64,000 bases of DNA, from NCBI RefSeq assembly GCF_002850745.1, contig NZ_KZ559466.1, positions 341,185 through 405,184 of the forward strand, written 5' to 3'. The translations under genes were made by a program, and so were the position numbers. The stretch's first letter is position 1; the number at the start of each line of letters is the position of its first letter. Shown piece by piece: positions 26,392 through 37,180 of this stretch. This DNA comes from Nonomuraea indica (lineage in GTDB: Bacteria > Actinomycetota > Actinomycetes > Streptosporangiales > Streptosporangiaceae). The notes under the pieces were generated by a model. The model was given only the letters and a program-made list of their open reading frames with translations, was not told where the DNA came from and did not search any database.

Positions 26392-26498
26392 GCCGGGCTC
26401 CCGAGACCGCGTAGTGAAACCGAATGTTATTCCGTTCGTGGGCGGCTCCAGGTTAGCGCGTCGATGCGCGGACCCGCGACCGGCTATAGCCTTTGAGG

Positions 26499-27386
26499 AT
26501 GCTCAGGGGGACAGTGATCGTCTTGTCCGTGGCGGTGGCCGCGGTCCTGGCCGGGCACCGGCTGATCCCCGCGTTAGGCGGCTTCACACCGGTGCTGGAG
26601 AGCCTGCTGCCGTGGCTGGGGGTCGCGGTGCCGTTCCTGCTGGCGCTGGCGGCGCTGGCCCGGTCGCGCTCGGCGGCGGTGGCGGCGGTGGTGCCGGGGC
26701 TGGTGTGGGCGGCCATGTTCGGCTCGACGGCGCTGGCCGAGCCGCCCGGCGGTCGCAGCGACCTGTCGGTCGGCACGGTGAACGTCGGCGTCACCAACGA
26801 CGCCTCCGGCGAGGCGGTGCGCGTCGTGGCCGAGGACCTCGACCTGCTGGCGGCGCAGGAGCTCACCCCGGGGGGCCCGGCGGCCAAGCAGCTCAACAAG
26901 ATGTTCAAGCACCGTTACACGGTCAGCACCGTGGGTCTGTGGAGCCGCTTTCCCCTGAAGGACCCCCGGCCGATCGACGTGGGCCTCGGCTGGCCGCGCG
27001 CGCTGCGCGCGGTGGCGGTCACCCCGGAGGGCGACGTCACCGTCTACGTGATGCACCTGGCCTCGGCCCGCCCCGGCCACACGGCCTCGCGCGACGACTC
27101 CTTCGCCCACGCGCGCAGGCTCGTCGACGCCGACCGCAGCCGGCGCCTCCTGCTCCTCGGCGACCTCAACACCGCCTCCACCGACCGGGTCATGGACGGC
27201 CTGATCCCGCCGCTGGCCGACGCGCAGCGCGAGGCGGGCGACGGGTTCGGGTTCACCTGGCCGTCGTCGTTCCCGATCACCCGGCCGGACCACATCCTGT
27301 TCAAGGGGATGACGGCGACCGAGGCGCGGGTCGCCCCGGCGACGGGCAGCGACCACCGCGCCGCCGTCGCCTCATTCCGGCTGTAG
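26499..27386 (+). CDS. Membrane-anchored endonuclease/exonuclease/phosphatase-fold protein
   Basis: 295 residues. Three N-terminal membrane segments (about 3-90) are followed by an extracytoplasmic EEP domain with its motifs: GTVNVGV, AAQEL (metal Glu), LLGDLNTAS (Asp/Asn pair), PDHILF and the C-terminal GSDHRAAV (catalytic His). The ATG at 26499 has only GAGG touching it, and a TATAGC hexamer eight bases upstream suggests a leaderless message. The same organisation is found in vancomycin-resistance-type VanJ and related teicoplanin-resistance membrane EEP proteins; function here is unproven. Its last 15 bases overlap the end of the convergent mocA-like gene. Confidence 0.86.
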   Translation: MLRGTVIVLSVAVAAVLAGHRLIPALGGFTPVLESLLPWLGVAVPFLLALAALARSRSAAVAAVVPGLVWAAMFGSTALAEPPGGRSDLSVGTVNVGVTNDASGEAVRVVAEDLDLLAAQELTPGGPAAKQLNKMFKHRYTVSTVGLWSRFPLKDPRPIDVGLGWPRALRAVAVTPEGDVTVYVMHLASARPGHTASRDDSFAHARRLVDADRSRRLLLLGDLNTASTDRVMDGLIPPLADAQREAGDGFGFTWPSSFPITRPDHILFKGMTATEARVAPATGSDHRAAVASFRL

Positions 27387-27962
27387 CGGCGCCGCGGCCT
27401 GCGGGTCGAGCAGGGCCAGGTCGGCGGGGGTGTCGATGTCGGCCGGGTCGCCGAGCCCGTCGCACGGCACCTCGGTGACCAGCTCCGGACGCGCCCGCAT
27501 GAACGCGCGGGCGCCGACGTCGCCGGTCGCCAGCTCGGCCACCCCGGCGAAGTCACGGCGCGACACCAGGACGGGGTTGCGGCGCCGCCCGCCGTAGGTG
27601 GCGACGGCCAGCCGCGCCCCGGAGGCGATCAGCTCGCGCACCGCCGCGGGCCTGATCAACGGCTGGTCCACCAGGGCGATCACCACCGCCTCGGCCTCCG
27701 GCGGCAGCGCCGCCAGGCCGACCCGCAGCGAGGACCCCATGCCGGACTCCCAGCCGGGGTTGCGCACCACGACAGCCCCGCGCACCTGCACGGTGGCGGC
27801 GCCGAGCACGACCACCACGGGATGGCAGCCGCCCTCCTCCAGCAGCCGGACGCCCCGCTCGACCAGCCGCTCGCCCTCGTACTCGACGAGCGCCTTCGGC
27901 GTGCCCAGCCTGGCCCCCCGCCCCGCCGCGAGCAGCAGCCCCGCCACCCGTGATCGTCTCAT
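27372..27962 (-). CDS. Molybdenum cofactor nucleotidyltransferase (MocA/MobA-like)
   Basis: 196 residues with the nucleotidyltransferase loop LLLAAGRGARLGTPKALV at 9-26, ALVDQPLI and the Asp-rich C-terminal IDTPADL. The single-domain form matches MocA, which makes molybdopterin cytosine dinucleotide for xanthine-dehydrogenase and CO-dehydrogenase type enzymes. It follows the XdhC gene with a 9-base gap, which supports that role. Its 3' end overlaps the plus-strand gene by 15 bases. Confidence 0.88.
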   Translation of the reverse strand: MRRSRVAGLLLAAGRGARLGTPKALVEYEGERLVERGVRLLEEGGCHPVVVVLGAATVQVRGAVVVRNPGWESGMGSSLRVGLAALPPEAEAVVIALVDQPLIRPAAVRELIASGARLAVATYGGRRRNPVLVSRRDFAGVAELATGDVGARAFMRARPELVTEVPCDGLGDPADIDTPADLALLDPQAAAPLQPE

Positions 27963-27971
27963 CGCCGGCCG

Positions 27972-29072
27972 TCACCCCTCGTGGTGGATCCGGCCGCTGG
28001 TCCGGCTCAACGGCTGCCCGGAGCCGCCCCACCGCGACTGGATCAGCTCGGCGGCGATGGACACCGCGGTCTCCTCCGGCGTGCGGGCGCCCAGATCGAG
28101 GCCGATCGGCGAGCGCAGCCGGGCCAGTTCCTCGGCCGACAGGCCGGCCTCGCGCAGCCGGGCCAGCCGGTCGTCGTGGGTGCGGCGCGAGCCCATCGCG
28201 CCCACGTAGCCGGCGCGGGTGCGCAGCGCCACCTCCAGCAGCGGCACGTCGAACTTCGGGTCGTGGGTCAGCACACAGATCACTGTCCGCTCGTCCACCT
28301 GGATCGACGACAGGTAGTCGTGCGGCCAGCTGACCACGACCTCGTCGGCCTCGGGGAAGCGCTTGGCGGTGGCGAAGACGGGCCGGGCGTCGCACACGGT
28401 CACGTGGTAGCCGAGGAACTTGCCGAGCCGCGCCACCGCGGCGGCGAAGTCGATCGCGCCGAACACCAGCATGTGCGGCGGAGGCGCGAACGAGTGGACG
28501 AACACCGCCAGGTCGTCCAGCCGCCGCTCCCCCTCGGAGCCGTAGCGCCTGATGCCGGTCACGCCCTGCGCCAGCATGCCGCGGGCGTCGTCGTCCACCG
28601 CCTCGTCGAGGCGGGCGAGGCCGAGCGTGCCCGACGACCGGCCGGGCCAGACGACGCGGCGGGCGCCCGTCCGGCCGGGGCCGGAGACGATCGTGGCGAC
28701 GGCGACGGGTTCGCGCCGCTCGACGGAGCGGGCGATGTCGCCCAGCTCGGGGAACGTCTCGGCCGAGACCGGCTCGACGAGGATGTCGAGGATGCCGCCG
28801 CAGGTCAGGCCCACCGCGAACGCGTCGTCGTCGCTCACGCCGTATCGCTGCAGGACGGGCGTGCCGGTCGTGGTGGCCACCTCCGTGGCCAGCTCGAACA
28901 CGGCGCCCTCGACGCAGCCGCCGGACACGCTGCCGACCACCTCGCCGCCGCACACCGCCATCGACGCGCCCGGCGGCCTGGGGGCGCTGCTGAACGTGCT
29001 CACCACCGTCGCCAGGCCGAACGTCTCACCCGACCCCCACCAGCGCGCGATCTCCGGCAGCACGTCACGCAT
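27972..29072 (-). CDS. XdhC/CoxI-family molybdenum hydroxylase maturation protein
   Basis: 366 residues. The N-terminal XdhC/CoxI domain carries GSVSGGCVEGAVFE, and the C-terminal Rossmann half has HMLVFGAIDFAAAVARLGKFLGYHVTVCDAR and the conserved YVGAMGSRRTHDDR. Such proteins bind molybdenum cofactor and insert it, in the sulfurated form, into xanthine dehydrogenase or CO dehydrogenase-type enzymes. It overlaps the CoxE-like gene by 8 bases and precedes mocA. Confidence 0.92.
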   Translation of the reverse strand: MRDVLPEIARWWGSGETFGLATVVSTFSSAPRPPGASMAVCGGEVVGSVSGGCVEGAVFELATEVATTTGTPVLQRYGVSDDDAFAVGLTCGGILDILVEPVSAETFPELGDIARSVERREPVAVATIVSGPGRTGARRVVWPGRSSGTLGLARLDEAVDDDARGMLAQGVTGIRRYGSEGERRLDDLAVFVHSFAPPPHMLVFGAIDFAAAVARLGKFLGYHVTVCDARPVFATAKRFPEADEVVVSWPHDYLSSIQVDERTVICVLTHDPKFDVPLLEVALRTRAGYVGAMGSRRTHDDRLARLREAGLSAEELARLRSPIGLDLGARTPEETAVSIAAELIQSRWGGSGQPLSRTSGRIHHEG

Positions 29073-30144
29073 GGGCGAGCCTTTCGCTGAGCTCCTGGTA
29101 GGCGGCCAGGCTGTGCCCGGCCACCAGGTCGTCGAGGTGGGGCAGGGCCGCGCGCATGCCGCCGGTCAGCGGCTGGTAGTCGGTGTACCCCTTGTGCGGG
29201 TTGACCCAGATCATCCGGTGGGCCTGCCGGGCGAGGCGGGCCAGCTGGGCGCCGAGCAGGCTCGGATCGCCGCGCTCCCACCCGTCGGAGGCGATCACCA
29301 CGACGGCCCCGCGCGCGCTGTGGCGGCTCAGGAACTCGCGCAGCTCCTCGCCGAGCCGGGTGCCGCCGCTCCAGTCGGGGATGGCCCGCGACACCGCCTC
29401 CAGCGCCGTGCCGGGGTCGCGGTGACGCAGCTCGCCGGTGATCGAGGTGAGGCGGGTGCCGATCGAGTAGACGCGGGTGGCCCGCGGTTCGCTCCTGACC
29501 AGGGCGTGGGCGAATCTCAGCAGCGTCTCCGCGTACGGCGCCATCGAGCCGCTGACGTCGACGAACAGCACGACCGGGCGCGGCCGGGTGGTGTGGGCGC
29601 GGCGGCGGAGCCGGGCCACCTCGCCCTTCCGCAGCGCCTCGCGGATGGTGCGCCGCTGGTCGAGGCCGCCCCTGGCGGCGGGCGCGAACCGCCGCGAGCG
29701 CCGCTGCGCGCGCCGGCCTCTCAGCATGGCCAGCAGGCGGTGCACCTCGTCGCGTTCGGCCGCGGTGAGCCGGGCCACGTCGCGGTGCCTGAGCAGCTCG
29801 GCGCGGCTGGCGGTGGCGGGCGCCGCCTCCCCCTCCTCGCCGCCTTCCTCGCCGCCGTCCTCCGGGACGGCGGTGTGCCGGGTGACGGCTGTCGCGCCGG
29901 GGCGCGGTGCGCGGGCGGCCCGGCGCCCGCCGAAGTAGGCGGCGAAGCACCGGTCGTAACGCGGCAGGTCGTCGGGCGTGGCGCACAGGGTGAGCCGGCC
30001 GGCCCAGTAGACCTCGCGCGGGTCGGTCACGTCGAGGTGGTCGAGGGCCTTCAGGAGGGTGGCGGTGCGTTCGTGGTCGGCGCCGACACCCGCGGCCCGG
30101 AGCGTCCTGGCGAAACCGGTGACGGTGGCGGCCAGCTCATCCAT
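29065..30144 (-). CDS. CoxE-like von Willebrand factor A domain protein
   Basis: 359 residues. Helical N-terminal half with an acidic Glu/Gly-rich linker at about 95-112, then a VWA domain with intact metal-ion-dependent adhesion site DVSGS (D196, S198, S200) and DWSGGTRLGEELREF (Thr of the site). CoxE works with the MoxR-type ATPase CoxD in maturing the active site of CO dehydrogenase-type molybdenum hydroxylases. It overlaps the upstream ATPase gene by 8 bases and the XdhC gene by 8 bases. Confidence 0.9.
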   Translation of the reverse strand: MDELAATVTGFARTLRAAGVGADHERTATLLKALDHLDVTDPREVYWAGRLTLCATPDDLPRYDRCFAAYFGGRRAARAPRPGATAVTRHTAVPEDGGEEGGEEGEAAPATASRAELLRHRDVARLTAAERDEVHRLLAMLRGRRAQRRSRRFAPAARGGLDQRRTIREALRKGEVARLRRRAHTTRPRPVVLFVDVSGSMAPYAETLLRFAHALVRSEPRATRVYSIGTRLTSITGELRHRDPGTALEAVSRAIPDWSGGTRLGEELREFLSRHSARGAVVVIASDGWERGDPSLLGAQLARLARQAHRMIWVNPHKGYTDYQPLTGGMRAALPHLDDLVAGHSLAAYQELSERLAHA

Positions 30145-31003
30145 CGCGCAGCAGCCCCTTGGCCAGCACGTTCTCGACGTCCTCCCGGTACTTCAGCGCG
30201 GCGCCCAGCGTCAGCGCGGCCCGGTCGGGGTCCAGCTCGCGCACCCCCAGCGTGAGCAGCGCCTGGGTCCAGTCGAGCGTCTCGGCCACGCCGGGCGGCT
30301 TGACCAGGTCGGCCTGCCGCAGCCGCTCGGCCGCCCTGGCCACCTGGGCGGCCAGCGTCTCGGTGCAGGCGGGCAGGCGGCGCAGCAGGATGGCGACCTC
30401 GCGGTCGAAGCTCGGGTGCTCCAGCCAGTGGTAGAGGCAGCGGCGCTTGAGCGCGTCGTGCACCTCGCGGGTGCGGTTGGAGGTGACGACGACCACCGGC
30501 GGCGTCTCGGCCCTGATGGTGCCGAGCTCGGGAATGGAGATGGTGAAGTCGGACAGCACCTCCAGCAGGAACGCCTCGAACTCGTCGTCGGCCCGGTCGA
30601 TCTCGTCCACGAGCAGCACGCTGGGCTGCGTCTCCAGGGCCTTGAGCAGCGGCCGGGCGATGAGGAAGCGCCGGTCGTAGATCTCGCCCTCCAGCCGCCC
30701 CACATCGGTGACCCCGGCCGCCTCGGCCGCCTTGAGGTGCAGGAGCTGCCGGGCGAAGTCCCAGTCGTAGAGGGCCTGGGCCGCGTCCAGCCCCTCGTAG
30801 CACTGCAGCCGGATCAGCGGCGCGTCCAGCAGCCCGGCCAGCGTCTTGGCCAGCTCGGTCTTGCCGACGCCCGCCTCCCCTTCGAGGAACAGCGGCCGTC
30901 CCATGCGCAACGCCAGGAACGCGGCCGTGGCCAGCCCCTCGTCGGCCAGGTAGGCATGCCGGTCGAGCAACTCGACCAGCTTCTGCGGCGATTCGACGAG
31001 CAC
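30137..31003 (-). CDS. MoxR-family AAA+ ATPase (CoxD-like)
   Basis: 288 residues. Walker A GEAGVGKTE at 42-50, Walker B LLVDEID at about 130-136, sensor VVTSNRTREVHDALKRRC. The N-terminal SPQKLVELLDRHAYLADEGLATAAFLAL and the pairing with a VWA/CoxE protein match CoxD. It is the first gene of a four-gene operon ending with mocA. The start is GTG at 31001-31003. Confidence 0.92.
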   Translation of the reverse strand: MLVESPQKLVELLDRHAYLADEGLATAAFLALRMGRPLFLEGEAGVGKTELAKTLAGLLDAPLIRLQCYEGLDAAQALYDWDFARQLLHLKAAEAAGVTDVGRLEGEIYDRRFLIARPLLKALETQPSVLLVDEIDRADDEFEAFLLEVLSDFTISIPELGTIRAETPPVVVVTSNRTREVHDALKRRCLYHWLEHPSFDREVAILLRRLPACTETLAAQVARAAERLRQADLVKPPGVAETLDWTQALLTLGVRELDPDRAALTLGAALKYREDVENVLAKGLLRDG

Positions 31004-31079
31004 GCTCTCAGGCTACGCGTCTTCGGCCCCGGGCGACATCGACGTCCTCGCCGCGCCGCGGGCGGTGGTCCGGCGGCGG

Positions 31080-31532
31080 TCAGTCCTCGCGGGCCTCGCC
31101 GCGCTCCTGGATGAGGGCGGCGAGCTCGGCGGTGGCGCGGCGGGCGGCCGCCTTCTCGGAGCCCTGGATGCCCATCGCGCCGATCGTGCGGCCGTCGGAG
31201 AAGTCGATCCGGGGCCAGGGGTCGCCGACGAGGAAGGTGACGTCGAGCACCTCCGGCCAGGTGTAGCGGTGGGTGCGGACGGCGTTGACGAGGGTGACGC
31301 CCTCCTCGTCGGCCTCGACCCGCACCCTGCCCAGCAGGTGCAGGACGAAGGCGACGAGGCCGCCGAAGGCCACGATGGCGATCCGGTCGGGCAGCATGAA
31401 CGGCTCCGCGATGAAGATCGCCATCGCGACCGACCCGAGCACGATGAGCGCGGCGAAGCCGTACGCGATGACTCTCCCCCGGCGCGGACGCCAGGTGACG
31501 GGCAGCGGAGGGGCGGGCACGTGCTCAGGCAT
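31080..31532 (-). CDS. PH (bPH2-like) domain membrane protein
   Basis: 150 residues from the ATG at 31530-31532. Two membrane segments (about 22-68) precede a bacterial pleckstrin-homology-like domain: GRVRVEADEEGVTLVNAVRTHRYTWPEVLDVTF and WPRIDFSDGRTIGAMGIQ. This small protein is commonly found at the end of actinobacterial riboflavin operons; it starts 20 bases after ribH. The function is not known. Confidence 0.85.
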   Translation of the reverse strand: MPEHVPAPPLPVTWRPRRGRVIAYGFAALIVLGSVAMAIFIAEPFMLPDRIAIVAFGGLVAFVLHLLGRVRVEADEEGVTLVNAVRTHRYTWPEVLDVTFLVGDPWPRIDFSDGRTIGAMGIQGSEKAAARRATAELAALIQERGEARED

Positions 31533-31552
31533 GATCGGCAATTTATCGCAGG

Positions 31553-33898
<2,346 letters not shown>

Positions 33899-33902
<4 letters not shown>

Positions 33903-34489
33903 TGCCTGACCACCAGCCTTTCGACATACTTCGCGATCACGTCGACCTCGATGTTGACCACGTCGCCGACCCGGCGCGCGCCCATCGTGGTGAGCTCGAG
34001 CGTGGTGGGGATGAGGCTCACGCCGAAGCTGTCCTCGTCAACCGTGGTGACGGTCAGGCTGATTCCGTCGACGGCGATCGAGCCTTTCTCGGCCACGTAC
34101 CGGGCGAGGGCGGGCGGCAGTGAGAAGCGCAGGTCGTCCCAGCGCCCACCGCTCTCGCGGGACAGCAGGACGGCGGTGCCGTCCACGTGTCCCTGCACGA
34201 TGTGCCCGCCGAGCCGCTGGTCGGCGCGTACGGCGCGCTCCAGGTTGACGGGCGAGCCCGCCTGGAGCGTGCCGAGGGAGCTGCGGTCGAGCGACTCCCT
34301 GATCACGTCCACCGTGAACACGTCGCCGTCGACGGTCACGACGGTCAGGCAGACGCCGTTGACGGCGATGGAGTCTCCGTGGGCGGCGTCGGAGGTGACG
34401 AGCGGGCCCCGCACGGACAACCGCGCGGAGTCGCCGGCCGGCGCGACCGCGACGACCTCGCCTCTTTCCTCGATGATTCCGGTGAACAT
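33899..34489 (-). CDS. ribE: Riboflavin synthase, alpha chain
   Basis: 196 residues, two tandem lumazine-binding beta-barrels: [12 protein letters not shown] at the start, [11 protein letters not shown] in repeat 1 and [11 protein letters not shown] in repeat 2, with [11 protein letters not shown] between them. Dismutates two 6,7-dimethyl-8-ribityllumazine molecules to riboflavin. The ATG shares bases with the ribD stop (TGATG). Confidence 0.97.
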
Positions 34490-35904
34490 CACACTTCCTC
34501 GCTGGGGTGGGGCGGGCTGGAGGGGGACGGGCCCGGCCGGGCCGGGCCGGGGGCCGGCAGGGACCGGGCGGGCAGGGGGGGGGCCGGCAGGGACCGGGCG
34601 GGCAGGGGTGGGGCCGGCAGGGTCGGGGCGGGCAGGGGGCGGGCCGTCAGGCGCAGGTCGGGGCCGACCAGCCGGACGTCGTCGAAGGCGAGCCGGTGGA
34701 CACCGGCGATGGTGGTGACGCCGGCGGGGCCGAGCGCGGCGGCGCCGGAGCCGAGGAGCGCGGGAGCCAGGTAGGCGACGACCCGGTCGACGAGGCCCTG
34801 GGCCAGGAACGCGCCGGCCAGGGTGGGGCCGCCTTCGAGGAACACGCTGACGATCTCGCGGCCGGCCAGCTCGCCCAGCAGGGCGTGCAGGTCGAGGCCG
34901 CCGCCGGGGTGGCGGGGCACGCGGAGCACGTGCGCGCCGGGGTTCGGCGCGATGCCGGTGGCGTCGGCGGCGACCGCGACCAGGGTCGGCGCCTCGCCGT
35001 CCAGGACCCGGGCGGTCGCCGGTGTCCTGCCCTCGGAGTCGATCACGATCCGCAGCGGCGCGCGCCGCCGCGCCGCTGCGCCCGCGCCGGGCGCCCCGGG
35101 CACGCCGGGCACGCCGGGCGCGTCGGGCACGCCGGGCACGCCGGGCACGCCGGGCGCGTCGGGCACGCCGGGCACGCCGGGCACGCCGGGCACGCCGGGC
35201 ACGGGGCGGGCCGTCAGGCGCGGGTCGTCGGCGAGGACCGTGCCGATGCCCGCCATCACGGCGTCGGCGCGGGCCCGCAGCCGGTGCACGTCGGCGCGGG
35301 CCTCGGGCGAGGTGATCCACTGGCTGGTGCCGTCGGCGGCGGCCGACCGGCCGTCCAGAGTGGCGGCGAACTTCCAGGTCACGTGCGGCCTGCCGAGCCG
35401 GGCGAAGGTCAGCCATTCGGCGTTGACGTGCTCGGCCTCGGCGGCGAGGACGCCCGTCTCGACGGCGACCCCGCGCGCCCGCAGCCGCTCGGCGCCTCCC
35501 GCGGCCTCGGGGTTCGGGTCGGGCACGGCGATGACGACGCGGGCGACGCCGGCGTCGAGCAGCGCCCGGCTGCACGGGCCGGTGCGGCCGGTGTGGTCGC
35601 ACGGTTCGAGCGTCACGTAGGCGGTGCCGCCGCGCGCCCGCTCTCCGGCCTGCCGCAGCGCGACGACCTCGGCGTGCGGGCCTCCGGCGTAGGCGTGGAA
35701 GCCCTCCCCGGCCACCCGCCCGGCCGCGTCGAGGACGACGCAGCCCACGACGGGGTTGGGGCTCGTGGTGCCGTGTCCGCGCCCGGCCAGCTCGACGGCC
35801 CGCGCCATGTGCGCGTCGTCGGTCTCGTGCGCCACGGGGGTGCTCGGGCGGGCGCGCGCCACGGGCGCGGCGCCGTCCGGTCGTCGTGCGGCGGGTGTCT
35901 CCAC
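34489..35904 (-). CDS. ribD: Bifunctional deaminase/reductase RibD with two repeat insertions
   Basis: 471 residues from the GTG at 35902-35904, which has GAGGAGG six bases before it; an in-frame ATG at 35925 is the alternative. The deaminase half has the zinc site HAE (H77) and PCDHTGRTGPC (C102, C111); the reductase half has TLDGRSAAADGTSQWITS and LEGGPTLAGAFL. About 100 residues longer than usual: an insertion of Pro-Gly-Val repeats at about 234-280, between the conserved DDPRLTAR and LRIVIDS, and a C-terminal Pro/Leu/Ala repeat tail at about 423-455. Both come from DNA tandem repeats (35089-35203 and 34553-34650). All catalytic motifs are intact, so it is probably active. It is the first gene after the FMN riboswitch. 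Confidence 0.93.
   Translation of the reverse strand: METPAARRPDGAAPVARARPSTPVAHETDDAHMARAVELAGRGHGTTSPNPVVGCVVLDAAGRVAGEGFHAYAGGPHAEVVALRQAGERARGGTAYVTLEPCDHTGRTGPCSRALLDAGVARVVIAVPDPNPEAAGGAERLRARGVAVETGVLAAEAEHVNAEWLTFARLGRPHVTWKFAATLDGRSAAADGTSQWITSPEARADVHRLRARADAVMAGIGTVLADDPRLTARPVPGVPGVPGVPGVPDAPGVPGVPGVPDAPGVPGVPGAPGAGAAARRRAPLRIVIDSEGRTPATARVLDGEAPTLVAVAADATGIAPNPGAHVLRVPRHPGGGLDLHALLGELAGREIVSVFLEGGPTLAGAFLAQGLVDRVVAYLAPALLGSGAAALGPAGVTTIAGVHRLAFDDVRLVGPDLRLTARPLPAPTLPAPPLPARSLPAPPLPARSLPAPGPARPGPSPSSPPHPSEEV
34553..34650. repeat. 30-bp tandem repeat in the 3' end of ribD
   Basis: Units begin with GCCGGCAG at 34553, 34583 and 34613, and a variant (GCCGTCAG) at 34643: period exactly 30. 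The frame is kept; the protein gains proline-rich decapeptide units such as LPAPPLPARS. Confidence 0.88.
35089..35203. repeat. 9-bp tandem repeat (minisatellite) inside ribD
   Basis: GGGCACGCC and close variants (GGGCGCGTC at intervals of four units) repeat about 12 times, giving Val-Pro-Gly and Asp-Ala-Pro tripeptides in a loop of the reductase domain. There is a higher-order unit of 36 bp. The period is a multiple of three, so length change would not break the frame. Confidence 0.92.
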
Positions 35905-36011
35905 CCCGGGCCTCCTCGTCGCCATCGGCTTCGAGCGATGACGGGCCCCGGGGGTGGTACGACGCGTGCGTACGCGTCACAGAGGCGCCCGGCGTACGCC
36001 GGACACCCGCG

Positions 36012-36133
36012 CGCTTCCTCCCATCCGGACTTTCACCGTCGGTCCCGGAATTTCACCGGGTCAACCGGCCGATGGCATCGGCCGGGTCGCGGACTGTCAC
36101 CGCCGGTTCGGAATTTCACCGACCCCGGAGCAC
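36012..36133 (-). promoter_or_regulatory. FMN riboswitch (RFN element)
   Basis: Read on the minus strand the region has the conserved RFN blocks in order: GGTCGGTGAAATTCC, GAACCGGCGGTGACAGTCC, a variable stem, CGGTGAAATTCCGG, GACGGTGAAAGTCCGGATG and a closing GGAGGAAGCGC. FMN binding lowers expression of the downstream rib genes. It ends about 108 bases before the preferred ribD start. Confidence 0.95.
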
Positions 36134-36195
36134 GCTAGCTCTGTTCGCCTACCAGTCTGCCATGCGCGTGACGGCGCCTGCCAGGGACCCCCGCC

Positions 36196-36218
36196 AAGAA
36201 ACCCAAGCGGCCGCTTGG
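36196..36218 (-). terminator. Intrinsic terminator after the MpaB-like gene
   Basis: Palindrome CCAAGCGGCCGCTTGG (36203-36218) followed on the minus strand by GTTTCTT (36196-36202), 9 bases after the stop of the gene at 36228. It has a T-rich tail, which is rare in this window. It separates that gene from the FMN riboswitch. Confidence 0.6.
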
Positions 36219-36227
36219 TCAATTGGG

Positions 36228-37037
36228 TCAGGCGGCCGTGATGCGGCGGGCCTCGCGGGCCGCCGGGGAGTAGCGGACCTGGGCGGGGACCAGCCCGATG
36301 CCGGTGTGCAGGGCCCGCAGGGTCGCCGTCGCCCACAGGTCGCCGACGGGGGTGGCGGGCAGCCCGTACAGCCGCCGGGCCCAGCGCGGCAGCGTGGCGA
36401 ACGCGAGCAGCGTGAGCGCCGGCACGGCCGGTCGGAGCGGCGTCAGGATCAGCGGCAGCGGCGCGTTGAGCGACTGGCGCAGCGGATGGGCCGCCTCGGG
36501 GACGAACCTCAGGGCCGGCCGCCGCGCCTCGATGTAGTCGCGCATCTCCCCCACCGTGCCGGGAACCCCGGCCGGGTCGAGGCCGACCACCTCGGCGGCG
36601 CGCCGCTGCTCGGCGACGAACGTGTCGGCCTCGGCGTCGGTCAGCCGGACGCCGCTGCGACGGGCGACCGACAGGTAGGAGTCGACCTCGCCGGTGTGCA
36701 CCCACAGCAGCGCGTCGGGCTCGTCGAGGCGGAAGTCCTCGCCGGTGTCGGGATCGTGCGCGGTCAGCGTGGCGTGGATCTTGCGGACGCGGCGGCCAGC
36801 GCGCTCCACCTCGGCGCGGGTGCCGTACGTCCGGACGCGGACGAACTCGGTGGTCCGCACGAACCGCGACCACGCCTCGCCGGAGTCCATCAGCGCGGAG
36901 TTCTGCAGCACGCCGCGCATCGCCCGGGGGTGCAGGCCCTGCATGAGCAGCGCGCGCAGGCCGCCCACCAGGAGAATCGGCTCCCCCATGACGCGCCAGG
37001 TCACCGAGCCGGGGCCGAAGATCCCGTGGTCCGTCAT
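36228..37037 (-). CDS. DUF2236/MpaB-like oxygenase family protein
   Basis: 269 residues from the ATG at 37035-37037 (DHGIFGPGSVTWRVMGEPILLVGGLRALLMQGLHPRAM). DUF2236 members, including the latex-degrading oxygenase (Lcp) relatives and the fungal MpaB protein, are haem-containing or haem-associated; here the conserved HPRAM and RTTEFV/YGTRAEVERAGRRVRKIH are visible. An ATG six codons upstream is the other start. The reaction and substrate are unknown. A GTAA-n4-TTAC palindrome lies directly before the start. Confidence 0.85.
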   Translation of the reverse strand: MTDHGIFGPGSVTWRVMGEPILLVGGLRALLMQGLHPRAMRGVLQNSALMDSGEAWSRFVRTTEFVRVRTYGTRAEVERAGRRVRKIHATLTAHDPDTGEDFRLDEPDALLWVHTGEVDSYLSVARRSGVRLTDAEADTFVAEQRRAAEVVGLDPAGVPGTVGEMRDYIEARRPALRFVPEAAHPLRQSLNAPLPLILTPLRPAVPALTLLAFATLPRWARRLYGLPATPVGDLWATATLRALHTGIGLVPAQVRYSPAAREARRITAA

Positions 37038-37039
37038 AA

Positions 37040-37051
37040 GTAAGTGGTTAC
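37040..37051. promoter_or_regulatory. Small palindrome at the MpaB-like gene start
   Basis: GTAAGTGGTTAC (GTAA-n4-TTAC, arms of a TetR-style site) lies two bases upstream of the ATG at 37037. It may be an operator, but no regulator is adjacent and the element is short. Confidence 0.3.
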
Positions 37052-37180
37052 CCATCCGGCGCGGGGTTCATGTCCGGGCGCTCGCGCCGGTCGGCGCACC
37101 GGCGCCCGCCGCGCCATGACGCCGGCCGGTTCCGCGCCCCGGACGAACCCGTGCCCTCCATCCGGCGGAGCCTGCGGACG

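Noticed and set aside
34507..36138. A 543-codon plus-strand frame rich in Gly opposite ribD
   Set aside because: It is the shadow of the ribD repeat arrays and crosses the FMN riboswitch.
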